From contig PAJV01000038.1 in the NCBI GenBank assembly GCA_002706765.1, positions 1 through 39,777 on the forward strand: a stretch of 39,777 nucleotides of DNA, given 5' to 3'. Under the pieces are notes generated by a model. That model was given only the letters and a program-made list of their open reading frames with translations, had not been told where the DNA came from and made no database searches. A program made the translations under genes and the position numbers. This stretch comes from Gimesia sp. Lineage in GTDB: Bacteria > Planctomycetota > Planctomycetia > Planctomycetales > Planctomycetaceae. Position 1 is the stretch's first letter, and each line of letters starts with the position of its first letter. Shown in pieces: positions 27,571 to 34,795 of this stretch.

Positions 27571-28779
27571 ATGAAATATATATCGATTCAACTTTTAATA
27601 CCGCTACTGGCTGTCAGTTTATGTTGTGGTGCTGACTGGCCTCAGTTTCGCGGGCCGCTGACAAACAATGTTTCTTTGGCGGACGCACCTCCGGGGAAAG
27701 TAGACCAGGGAAGTATTGCCTGGACTGCTGATTTGGAAGGGAGAGGTGCATCAGGCCCGATTGTTGTGGGAGACAAAGTCTTTCTGACCAGCACCACCGG
27801 GTTCAAGCAGGACCAGTTGCACGTACTCTGTTTCGATCTGAAATCCGGCAAGCAACTCTGGGACCGTCAGTTCTGGGCCACGGGTCGAACGCAGTGTCAC
27901 AATAAAATGTGTGTGGCAACACCGACACCGGCCAGTGACGGACAGAGAGTGTTCGCGACGTTTTCCAGTAATGATGTGGTCTGTCTCGATCTGGATGGAA
28001 ATCTGCTCTGGGTACGAGGCTTATCACATGATTATCCCAACGCCAGTAACAGTCTGGGGATGGCTTCTTCTCCGATTGTCGTAGGCGAAACTCTGATTGT
28101 ACCCGTTGAAAACGACGATGATTCATTCACGACCGGCCTGGATGTGAAGACGGGAATTGCCCGCTGGAAAATCCAACGACCCCGAGTTGCCAACTGGACC
28201 TCGCCTGCAATACTGAAAGCCTCACCCGAGGCTGAACCCCTGGTTTTGTTACAGTCCAGCGAAGGCGTCGATGCGATCTACCCTCAAACCGGCGAAACCG
28301 CCTGGCAGTATGAAGACGGAGCAGGACGGATACCTTCGACGACAGTCGGGGAAAATACCCTGTTTGTCCCCTCGAATGGGTTAACGGCATTGACCCCTGG
28401 GTCCAGCAGTGAACCTCCCAAAGTATTGTGGTCCGAACAGAAACTGTCTCCTGCGACCGCCAGTCCTCTGGTCTATCAGAAGAAGGTCTTTACCGTGAAT
28501 CGTGCCGGTGTGCTCACCTGTGCCAGTCCGCAGACCGGGGAAGTGATCTGGCGCCTGCGGCTGAAAGGTCCGTTCAGCGCAACCCCGATTGCTGCGGCCA
28601 ACCATCTCTACCTGATCAGCGAAAAAGGTTTATTGCAGGTGGTTCAACTGGGGGAAGAGCAGGGGGAAGTGACAGGTGAAGTCGACCTCAAAGAAACCAT
28701 TCTGGCAACGCCGGCAATTGCTGATGATTCACTGTTCCTCCGCAGCGATCAGCATCTCTGGAAAATTTCGTCCCGGTAA
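27571..28779 (+). CDS. PQQ-like beta-propeller repeat protein, secreted
   Basis: This 402-residue protein has a signal peptide with a cysteine pair near its end (LLAVSLCCGADWPQFRGP), so it could be lipid-modified or simply secreted. WPQFRGP is the usual entry to planctomycete PQQ propellers. Repeated blades follow with the PQQ-like pattern of a dipeptide, Gly and Trp: VLCFDLKSGKQLWDRQF, VVCLDLDGNLLWVRGL, TGLDVKTGIARWKIQ, AIYPQTGETAWQYE, LTCASPQTGEVIWRLRL. The conserved catalytic residues of quinoprotein dehydrogenases are not evident, so it is more likely a binding or scaffold propeller (BamB-like) than an enzyme. AGGATC lies before the ATG. It follows the HEAT-like gene by 53 bp and precedes crcB by 49 bp in the same direction. 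Confidence 0.87.
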   Translation: MKYISIQLLIPLLAVSLCCGADWPQFRGPLTNNVSLADAPPGKVDQGSIAWTADLEGRGASGPIVVGDKVFLTSTTGFKQDQLHVLCFDLKSGKQLWDRQFWATGRTQCHNKMCVATPTPASDGQRVFATFSSNDVVCLDLDGNLLWVRGLSHDYPNASNSLGMASSPIVVGETLIVPVENDDDSFTTGLDVKTGIARWKIQRPRVANWTSPAILKASPEAEPLVLLQSSEGVDAIYPQTGETAWQYEDGAGRIPSTTVGENTLFVPSNGLTALTPGSSSEPPKVLWSEQKLSPATASPLVYQKKVFTVNRAGVLTCASPQTGEVIWRLRLKGPFSATPIAAANHLYLISEKGLLQVVQLGEEQGEVTGEVDLKETILATPAIADDSLFLRSDQHLWKISSR

Positions 28780-28828
28780 GTCGCGCTTGTTCTATTGTTG
28801 AGAAATAGACTGAATAAAGGAAACTCGG

Positions 28829-29224
28829 GTGTCACAACTGCTGGCTGTTGGACTGGGCGGCTTTATCGGAGCAATTGCACGTTACAGCATTACGGAATTC
28901 ATGTCACGCAAATACCCCGGCTTTCCGGCGGGCACGCTACTGGTGAATGCCACAGGCTGCCTGTTGATCGGGATTCTGATGGCAGTGGTGACACACAGGC
29001 AGTTCCATCCTTCCGATCGGGTTCATGAGCATGTGAGCCTGTTTTTAATTACCGGGTTACTGGGATCACTGACGACTTTCTCCACCTTTGGACACGAAAC
29101 CGTGAGCCTGCTGAGGAATTCCGAGTTGCATCATGCCCTGCTGAATGTCTCCGGCAACCTGATTGTGGGTTTCTTTGCTGTCTGGCTGGGCTGGACTTCG
29201 GTGATGTTCTGGCTGCAAAAATAG
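28829..29224 (+). CDS. crcB: fluoride channel/exporter CrcB (Fluc)
   Basis: This 131-residue, four-helix inner-membrane protein exports fluoride as a dual-topology dimer. The diagnostic segments are GLGGFIGAIARY, FPAGTLLVNATGCLLIGIL, ITGLLGSLTTFSTFGHET and the final membrane helix NLIVGFFAVWLGW. The start is GTG at 28829, preceded by AAAGGAA about eight bases away; this gives the canonical N-terminus. It lies 49 bp after the PQQ gene, so it may be expressed from that unit. No fluoride riboswitch could be recognised in the 49-bp gap. A hairpin and then a strong terminator follow the gene. Confidence 0.96.
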   Translation: MSQLLAVGLGGFIGAIARYSITEFMSRKYPGFPAGTLLVNATGCLLIGILMAVVTHRQFHPSDRVHEHVSLFLITGLLGSLTTFSTFGHETVSLLRNSELHHALLNVSGNLIVGFFAVWLGWTSVMFWLQK

Positions 29225-29266
29225 GACAGCAAAACAGGCTGCTCATTCTGTCTCTTTCCTGACAGG

Positions 29267-29283
29267 GGCGATCTCATATCGCC
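29267..29283. other. perfect hairpin downstream of crcB
   Basis: GGCGAT (29267-29272) and ATCGCC (29278-29283) form a perfect 6-bp stem with a five-base loop, 43 bases after the crcB stop. No U tract follows. It may stabilise the mRNA end. Confidence 0.3.
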
Positions 29284-29404
29284 TGATTTCATTCGGTTCT
29301 TCCCCCTGTCTTTTCTCTGAACAACTTTCCCATTGTTAAGATTTTCTGATTATAACGATTAAGCTGCACTCCTGTGCCAGCCGATATATACCCTAACGGG
29401 GGGA

Positions 29405-29444
29405 ATTCTGCCTGACCTGATTCAGGCAGGCAGAATCATTTTTC
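29405..29444 (+). terminator. intrinsic terminator after crcB
   Basis: ATTCTGCCTG (29405-29414) pairs with CAGGCAGAAT (29427-29436), with three further pairs beyond a bulged A, and is followed by TCATTTTT. It lies only 38 bases before the next coding start, so it separates the crcB unit from the TIGR03546/03545 pair. Transcription of the pair would have to start in the few bases after it or rely on read-through. Confidence 0.65.
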
Positions 29445-29481
29445 CCCTGTTTTGTGGTTTCTCAGCGGAGTTCGCTTGGAT

Positions 29482-29994
29482 ATGTCTTACTGGCTTCGAC
29501 CTCTGCGTTTTCTGGCAGGTGCCTTCAGTGGCGCTTCTTCTCCCCGTCAGCTGGCTCTGGGATTCAGTATGGGGATGATCATCGGCCTGGTTCCCAAAGA
29601 GAACCTCACCTCCGTGCTGCTGCTGTTTCTGCTGGCCAGCCTGAAAATCAACCTCAGCTCTGCTTCACTGGCAACGCTTCTGTTTTCCTGGTTGGCACTG
29701 TTGCTGGATCCACTGAGTCATTTGATCGGTCACAGTGTACTGCTGGCGGCACCAATGCAGGGAGTATGGCGCTGGTTTTATGAACTGCCTTTAGCGCCCT
29801 GGACTGATTTCAATAACACGATCGTCATGGGCAGCCTGATCCTGGGGCTGCTGCTGTTTTACCCGACCTATCGTTTGACTCGTCCGTTGTTTGAAAAATA
29901 TACGCCATTGCTGGCAGCGAAACTTCAGAAATATCGGATTGTGCAGATCCTCTGGGGTACTGAAGCAGGCGTCGTGGCAGGGGAAGTCGCATGA
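29482..29994 (+). CDS. TIGR03546/DUF2062-like membrane protein
   Basis: This 170-residue, multi-helix membrane protein matches the TIGR03546 pattern: an N-terminal amphipathic entry (LRPLRFLAGAFSGASSPRQLALGFSMGMIIGLVPKENLTSVLLL), then three or four hydrophobic segments. The GxxxGxxPKxN-type turn after the first helix recalls DUF2062. ATG 29482 is chosen because GCGGAG lies about 11 bases upstream and the 10 codons before it (from a TTG) look random. Its stop overlaps the next gene start by four bases (ATGA), so the two are translationally coupled. This family is known to occur as a two-gene pair with TIGR03545 in outer-membrane bacteria, and its function is unknown. Family identity is from memory of the pattern, not a search. 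Confidence 0.75.
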   Translation: MSYWLRPLRFLAGAFSGASSPRQLALGFSMGMIIGLVPKENLTSVLLLFLLASLKINLSSASLATLLFSWLALLLDPLSHLIGHSVLLAAPMQGVWRWFYELPLAPWTDFNNTIVMGSLILGLLLFYPTYRLTRPLFEKYTPLLAAKLQKYRIVQILWGTEAGVVAGEVA

Positions 29995-31730
29995 AATGGA
30001 ATTATCTGTTCCCTCGACTGGCACTGGCGGGAATCATCTGGAGTTTTTTCGCATTTGCTTTTGATCCCCTGGTACGTTCGGCTCTGGTGCAGGTCGGAAG
30101 CGCACTGACAGGAACTACGGTTGATGTCTATGATCTGGAAACCGGTTTCTTTCCACCTTCGATCAAGACGGGGCCCGCTTGTATCGTCAGTCCCCGTGAT
30201 CACAAAAGTTATCTGGCCTGTTTTGATCAGATGCAGTTGAAATTTTCCGGTAAGCCTTTGTTGCATCGCAAGCTGATCGTTGAAACAGCGTCGATCTCCG
30301 GATTGGAATTGTTCGTTCCCCGGGATCTGACTGATGAAGCGACTACGGTGCCTCAGGATTCTGCTGACTCTGGACGCAGCGTCAATTTTGGGAGATTCCG
30401 ACGACTCTCCAGTCAACTGGGACAATCCGGACTGGATATTTTGAAAACAGCGGCAGCAGAACAGCTGGATCCGGATCGCCTGGAAACCGTGCGTGTTTCC
30501 AAAGCCATCGAGGGAGAATGGAAGCAGCGTTTTCAGGCTTATGATACGCGTCTCCAGCAGGTCAAGCGGGAAATTGATTCGGTTGAGAACTCGGTCAAAA
30601 CAGCGGAAGGTAAAACGCTGGATAAAATTAAGACTTATGCCCAGTCTGCTGAACGCGTGGATCAACTGGTCAACGAGGGCAAGCAGATCCGTAATGAATT
30701 GAACTCGCTTCCGCAAATTGCCCAGCAGGATTATCAACGAATTGAACGGGCCAAAGAACAGGACCTGGCAAATCTGGATCGTTTACTCGACTCTGTTTCG
30801 CCTGATCCCCATAAAATCCTGCATACCCTGGTGGGAGATGAGATATCTCAACAGATTGAGCAGGTCTTTGGCTGGACGAATTTCATGTTCCAGACCGTGC
30901 AGGTCATGAAGGATGAGCAGGAGCCGGAGCGGATTCAGGGAGAATGGATCGATTTTCGCAGTGATGTGAATGCTCCCGATATTCTGTTTAAAGACCTTCG
31001 CATTTCGGGCTTTGCCCGCAGGAACCAGGCACGCATTCCCTTTCTGGCGGTCGTCAAAGAACTCTCCTCTACCCCCAGACAATATCAGCAGCCGATTCGA
31101 ATTCAGGCCCAGATCGACGGGCAGGCGGAAATCAAAGTTGCCGGAGAATTGAAATATTATGAAGACGAACCCGCTCATGAATTTGTAGTACTCTTTAAGT
31201 TGCCTCAGCAGAAGAAAATCAAGATTGAAAATTCGGATCGAATTTCGTTGGCACTGGTCGCTGATCAGACAGAGTGCCGCTCTCATCTGACTTTTCGCGA
31301 ACATGATTTTCAATGTCAGATCGAGTTCAGCCAGACACCCGTCCGGTTTGAGTTTGACAGCTCCCGCCCCGAAGCTCAGTCGATCACCAGACTGTTACAG
31401 CAATCCCTGTCCGAGATCGATACTCTTGCAGTGAACGTGCATGGTTCCGGCTCGTATGACAGGCCCGAGTGGCGGATTGAATCGGCGTTGGGACAACAGG
31501 TGGCCCGTGGATTGACAACAGCCTTCCAGGCAGAGCTGGCCCGGGGAAAACAGAAGCTGGCAGCAGAAATTGAACAACTGGCCCATCAGGAACGAGAAAA
31601 ACTGATTCAGAAACTGAATCAGGAATATTCCGCCATTCTGGCTGATCTGGAAGTGGAAGAGTCCAAAGTGCAGTCAGTGATACAAAAAGTATCAGGCCGC
31701 CCTCTGGGACTCCGCGGCTTACTCCGTTAA
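29991..31730 (+). CDS. TIGR03545-like protein, AsmA-type N-terminal region with coiled coil
   Basis: This 579-residue protein has one N-terminal membrane helix (residues about 7-24, LALAGIIWSFFAFAFDPL). The following stretch (residues 30-105: ALVQVGSALTGTTVDVYDLETGFFPPSIKTG, LLHRKLIVETASISGLEL) looks like the beginning of AsmA/DUF748-type proteins. A charged coiled coil runs from about 160 to 265. A beta-rich region follows at about 310-480 (ILFKDLRISGFARR, IRIQAQIDGQAEIKVAGEL), then a C-terminal coiled coil rich in Glu and Gln. It is probably anchored in the inner membrane with the body outside. The start codon overlaps the stop of the TIGR03546-like gene. A structured stretch follows the stop codon. 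Function is unknown; a lipid-transport role by analogy with AsmA is inference only. Confidence 0.72.
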   Translation: MKWNYLFPRLALAGIIWSFFAFAFDPLVRSALVQVGSALTGTTVDVYDLETGFFPPSIKTGPACIVSPRDHKSYLACFDQMQLKFSGKPLLHRKLIVETASISGLELFVPRDLTDEATTVPQDSADSGRSVNFGRFRRLSSQLGQSGLDILKTAAAEQLDPDRLETVRVSKAIEGEWKQRFQAYDTRLQQVKREIDSVENSVKTAEGKTLDKIKTYAQSAERVDQLVNEGKQIRNELNSLPQIAQQDYQRIERAKEQDLANLDRLLDSVSPDPHKILHTLVGDEISQQIEQVFGWTNFMFQTVQVMKDEQEPERIQGEWIDFRSDVNAPDILFKDLRISGFARRNQARIPFLAVVKELSSTPRQYQQPIRIQAQIDGQAEIKVAGELKYYEDEPAHEFVVLFKLPQQKKIKIENSDRISLALVADQTECRSHLTFREHDFQCQIEFSQTPVRFEFDSSRPEAQSITRLLQQSLSEIDTLAVNVHGSGSYDRPEWRIESALGQQVARGLTTAFQAELARGKQKLAAEIEQLAHQEREKLIQKLNQEYSAILADLEVEESKVQSVIQKVSGRPLGLRGLLR

Positions 31731-32233
31731 ACGCCTATCATTGCCTGCCGGAAATCAAGATCCTGAAGCGGACAATTTGTCCCAGCCGCCGCTCCCGCTG
31801 ATAATTCCCCTTGATTTCTGATTAATTCTGATATGATTACTGACAGGGAACGGAGTACGTTGCAGAATTCGATCATTCTTCTTTTTTCGCCTTTCCTGGC
31901 TGCACATCTCCTGTCCACTACCTGAACGTCACCTCTTTTTCAGTCTAAAGAATCTAATGAAATCAACTGGGAAGAGGAATGCGGACATTCCATGCCGAGT
32001 TCTTCGATAAACACTTGACTTCAGCAAATTTCAATACAAAACTCAGTAATTGGATCTACATTCAAACACACGTTGGGTTTGATCAGAGCTGGAACGGCAC
32101 AATGTCCGGCAGGTTTCGAGTGCTCACCTGGCATTGATCATCAGTTAATGCAGGATGGATGGACCAGTCGTTCGAGGAATCAGTTGCGTGTCTTTGAGAT
32201 GTCGTTAGATATTGTTTCAACCGGGAGTCGTTT
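31731..32233. other. 503-bp intergenic region with nested inverted repeats
   Basis: No gene is supported. The left end holds a nested structure. GAAATCAAG (31751-31759) pairs with CTTGATTTC (31810-31818), enclosing GGACA/TGTCC (31770-31774 with 31778-31782) and flanking AGCG/CGCT. This would fold as a branched element just after the TIGR03545-like gene. The right end carries the ribosome site GGGAG of the next gene. Confidence 0.45.
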
Positions 32234-33403
32234 ATGACTATCGTGGCAGTGAATGCTCATGCACCTATCTCTTCAGGAGAAATTCCCACGTCAGACCCCC
32301 GTCGTGCAACTGATGTCGAACAAAAGCAGCAACAGATGATTGCACTCATGGAAGAACTGGAACTGGATGCCATACTGCTGCAGTCTCCCGAGAATATCGC
32401 CTGGTTCACAACAGGAGCAGATTTAACCCGTGCCGGTTCCAGTGAAAACTGTGCCGCCGTTTTTATTACCCAGGATGCACGACTGATTGCCTGCAGTAAT
32501 GTGGATGCCAATCAGATCTTCGACCGTGCCATACCAGGCTTGGGATTCCAGATCAAAACCCGTCCCTGGTATGAGCCTTTATCTCAACTGATTCGGGATC
32601 TCTGTAAAGGTCGCAAAGTTGCCAGCGACACGGGGGTTGAGTCAACGTTGAACCTGTCTGAACGATTCAAGTCGTTACGGATCCCTTTCAGTGAACTGGA
32701 AGGCGAACGGATGCGGGAACTGGGGAAACTGGTTTCTCACGCAGTCGAAGCGACCGCACGTCGCGTGGAGCGAGGGCAGACTGAGCAGGAAATTGCCGGC
32801 TGTCTCTCACATCGTCTGTTAAAACATGGAGTCACGCCTAAACGTCTGCAGGTGATGGCAGACGGCCAGAGTATCCGCTACCGCCGCTGGGGCTATGGTG
32901 AAGATCGCCTGGAACGTTATTGTGTCATCTCCGCCGTGGGCTCTCAGAACGGATTACATGCAGCTGCCACCAGAACTGTTTCACTGGGCAAGCCTCCGTC
33001 CAGCTTCATTAAGTCGCATCACCTGGCCTTGCTGATGCAGGCCACCGGGATGTATTTTTCCAAACCGGACTGGGCATTCATTGATACCTGGAACCGTGTG
33101 AAACGCATCTATGAAAAATACGAATGCCCCGATGAATGGCAGCATGCAGACCAGGCTGACATTATCGGATATTTACCTGCAGAGACTTCGATTCTCCTGA
33201 ACAGTGAGTTCAAACTGCAGCCGGGAATGGCTGCGTTCTGGCATCCCTCCGTAGGTCCCGCCATGACCGGGGATACGATCTTGATCGAAGCAGATCAAAC
33301 CATCATGATTACCCCGATGGAACAATGGCCGACTGCTAAAATTATGGTCAAAGAGCATCAGCTCACCTTGCCTGACATTTTGATTCTGCCTGATGAAGCT
33401 TGA
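32234..33403 (+). CDS. M24 (Xaa-Pro peptidase-like) protein lacking metal ligands
   Basis: This 389-residue protein has the creatinase/prolidase layout: an N-terminal domain (residues about 30-165, MEELELDAILLQSPENIAWFTTGADL) and a pita-bread domain (residues about 170-389). Segments such as VSHAVEATARRVERGQTEQEIAGCL, YCVISAVGSQNGLHAAATRTVSLG and LQPGMAAFWHPSVGPAMTGDTILIEAD align by eye with M24 proteins. The five metal ligands (Asp, Asp, His, Glu, Glu) are not found where expected: no DxG...D pair precedes ATRTV, and the terminal Glu after GDTILIEAD is replaced by residues of TIMIT. It is probably not a metallopeptidase. GGGAG lies eight bases before the ATG. It is followed by the repeat-flanked CDF gene. 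Confidence 0.75.
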   Translation: MTIVAVNAHAPISSGEIPTSDPRRATDVEQKQQQMIALMEELELDAILLQSPENIAWFTTGADLTRAGSSENCAAVFITQDARLIACSNVDANQIFDRAIPGLGFQIKTRPWYEPLSQLIRDLCKGRKVASDTGVESTLNLSERFKSLRIPFSELEGERMRELGKLVSHAVEATARRVERGQTEQEIAGCLSHRLLKHGVTPKRLQVMADGQSIRYRRWGYGEDRLERYCVISAVGSQNGLHAAATRTVSLGKPPSSFIKSHHLALLMQATGMYFSKPDWAFIDTWNRVKRIYEKYECPDEWQHADQADIIGYLPAETSILLNSEFKLQPGMAAFWHPSVGPAMTGDTILIEADQTIMITPMEQWPTAKIMVKEHQLTLPDILILPDEA

Positions 33404-33425
33404 ATTATCAGAGGCAGACTGTATT

Positions 33426-33491
33426 CAGTTTTACTCTAGCGTCTTCAAGGCCAATCGGGCCGAGCCTAATATATTGAGAGACGCTATGGTT
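33426..33491 (+). repeat. 65-bp palindromic repeat, copy A
   Basis: This 66-base element shares roughly 50 of 66 positions with 34717-34781, by hand alignment, including an identical start CAGTTTTAC, an internal GGGCCGA and an identical 19-base end ATTGAGAGACGCTATGGTT. Internally AGCGTCT (33438-33444) pairs with AGACGCT (33479-33485), and GGCC (33449-33452) with GGCC (33458-33461), so it can fold as a hairpin. It lies between the M24-like gene and the CDF gene. Confidence 0.8.
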
Positions 33492-33685
33492 AAATATGAT
33501 CCCCCCTGGAATCTGTCAGCGAATGAGAAAACCCTGATGAATCTCCGCTTCCCTTGAAATGACACTTGTCAAACAGTGGGATACGAATCAAAATTAACTG
33601 AACGACTGGCCTGTCTCTGTTCGTTCTTTTCAGAAATGCTTCAGGCCTGAATGAGATTCCGTTTCTTTTTTCTGTTGTCTGACTA

Positions 33686-34681
33686 ATGGATATGGCGAAT
33701 TCCTCAGGAAATTCAGAGGCATCTTCAGAGGGGCCTCTGATGGAAGTCTTTCCGGAACCACTGGAAGTTTCAGAGGATGTTTCGCGCGTGCGCCGCCGGA
33801 GAACAACGCGTTTATTCAAAGTCGCCTGGCTGGGAATTTCAGTACGGCTGTTTGTGATTGTGATGGAACTGGTGGGGCTCTGGTTCCTGGGGCATTCGGT
33901 TCTGCTGGTAGACGCGCTGGCAAGTAGTGCCGACGTATTGACATCGCTGGCGATTCTGTTTGCCATCCGACTGGCCGAGCAGCCTCCGGATGATGATCAT
34001 CCCTTCGGACATGGTCGCTATGAACCACTGGCCGGTTTTCAATTAGGGATTCTGATTCTGATTGTGGGGGCAGCGACGTTCGGCTACCAGCTGTTTGCTG
34101 CCATCAGTCATCCCCAGTCTCAAATCATTGGCTGGGTCAGCTGGACGATTCCTCTGTTTGCGGCAGTACTGCTGGAAGGGACCTGTCGGGTTGTGTTCAG
34201 GATGGCACAACAGGAGAAGAGCACAGCAATGATTGCGGAAGCCTATCATTACCGTGTTGATGCGATCACCAGCTTTGTGGCTGCACTGGGGCTGCTGATT
34301 GCCAGCCAGATTCCCGGTTATGGCCATCTGATCGATCATATCACAGCGATGATTCTATCCGTGATCATGGTTTACCTGGGCTGGGTGGCTGCCCGGGAAA
34401 ACCTGCATGAATTGACTGACAAAGTGCCACACCAGAAGTACTTCGATCAGGTCAAAGCGTCAGCGATGAAGGTGGAAGGAGTGCTGGACGTAGAAAAAGT
34501 ACGGATCCAGACAGCAGGGCCTGACGCACACGTTAACATTGATATCGAAGTGAATCCCAACGAAACCGTCGATCAGGCGCATTTAACGGCCCAGCAGGTA
34601 CGCTATCAGATTCAGCTTGACTGGCCGACCGTTCGTGAGGTCGTGGTCCACGTCGAACCTTATTACGAGGCAGACCACTGA
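33686..34681 (+). CDS. cation diffusion facilitator (CDF) family transporter
   Basis: This 331-residue inner-membrane antiporter would export divalent cations (Zn, Fe, Mn or Co) against protons. After a polar N-terminus there are about five or six membrane helices from residue 50 to 235. The metal-site motifs are SSADVLTS in helix 2, HPFGHGRYEPLAG, and YHYRVDAITS in helix 5. The C-terminal cytoplasmic metallochaperone-like domain follows at about 245-328 (HQKYFDQVKASAMKVEGVLDVEKVRIQTAGPDAHVNIDIEVNP, VREVVVHVEP). The start may instead be ATG 33740 (residue 19), which has a GAGGGG about eight bases upstream, while the first ATG has no ribosome site. The gene is bracketed by two copies of a palindromic repeat at 33426 and 34717. 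Confidence 0.93.
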   Translation: MDMANSSGNSEASSEGPLMEVFPEPLEVSEDVSRVRRRRTTRLFKVAWLGISVRLFVIVMELVGLWFLGHSVLLVDALASSADVLTSLAILFAIRLAEQPPDDDHPFGHGRYEPLAGFQLGILILIVGAATFGYQLFAAISHPQSQIIGWVSWTIPLFAAVLLEGTCRVVFRMAQQEKSTAMIAEAYHYRVDAITSFVAALGLLIASQIPGYGHLIDHITAMILSVIMVYLGWVAARENLHELTDKVPHQKYFDQVKASAMKVEGVLDVEKVRIQTAGPDAHVNIDIEVNPNETVDQAHLTAQQVRYQIQLDWPTVREVVVHVEPYYEADH

Positions 34682-34685
34682 TTCG

Positions 34686-34706
34686 CCTGCAGAAAAAAGC
34701 AGGTTT
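34686..34706 (+). terminator. weak hairpin after the CDF gene
   Basis: CCTGC (34686-34690) pairs with GCAGG (34699-34703) around an A-rich loop and is followed by TTT. The stem is short, so terminator activity would be weak. Confidence 0.35.
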
Positions 34707-34716
34707 AGACCGTGTC

Positions 34717-34781
34717 CAGTTTTACGATAACGTCTCCCGGGCTATTGGGCCGATTATCATAGATTGAGAGACGCTATGGTT
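34717..34781 (+). repeat. 65-bp palindromic repeat, copy B
   Basis: This is the second copy of the element at 33426-33491, in the same orientation. The terminal stem is kept apart from one mismatch (AACGTCT at 34729-34735 against AGACGCT at 34769-34775). It lies between the CDF stop and the stop of the convergent porin gene, 15 bases from the latter. Confidence 0.8.
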
Positions 34782-34795
34782 GGTTGTACTGCGTT

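Noticed and set aside
28780-28828. Fluoride riboswitch before crcB
   Set aside because: The gap is only 49 bp and lacks the GGxGAUGG and distal pseudoknot sequences of the crcB motif.
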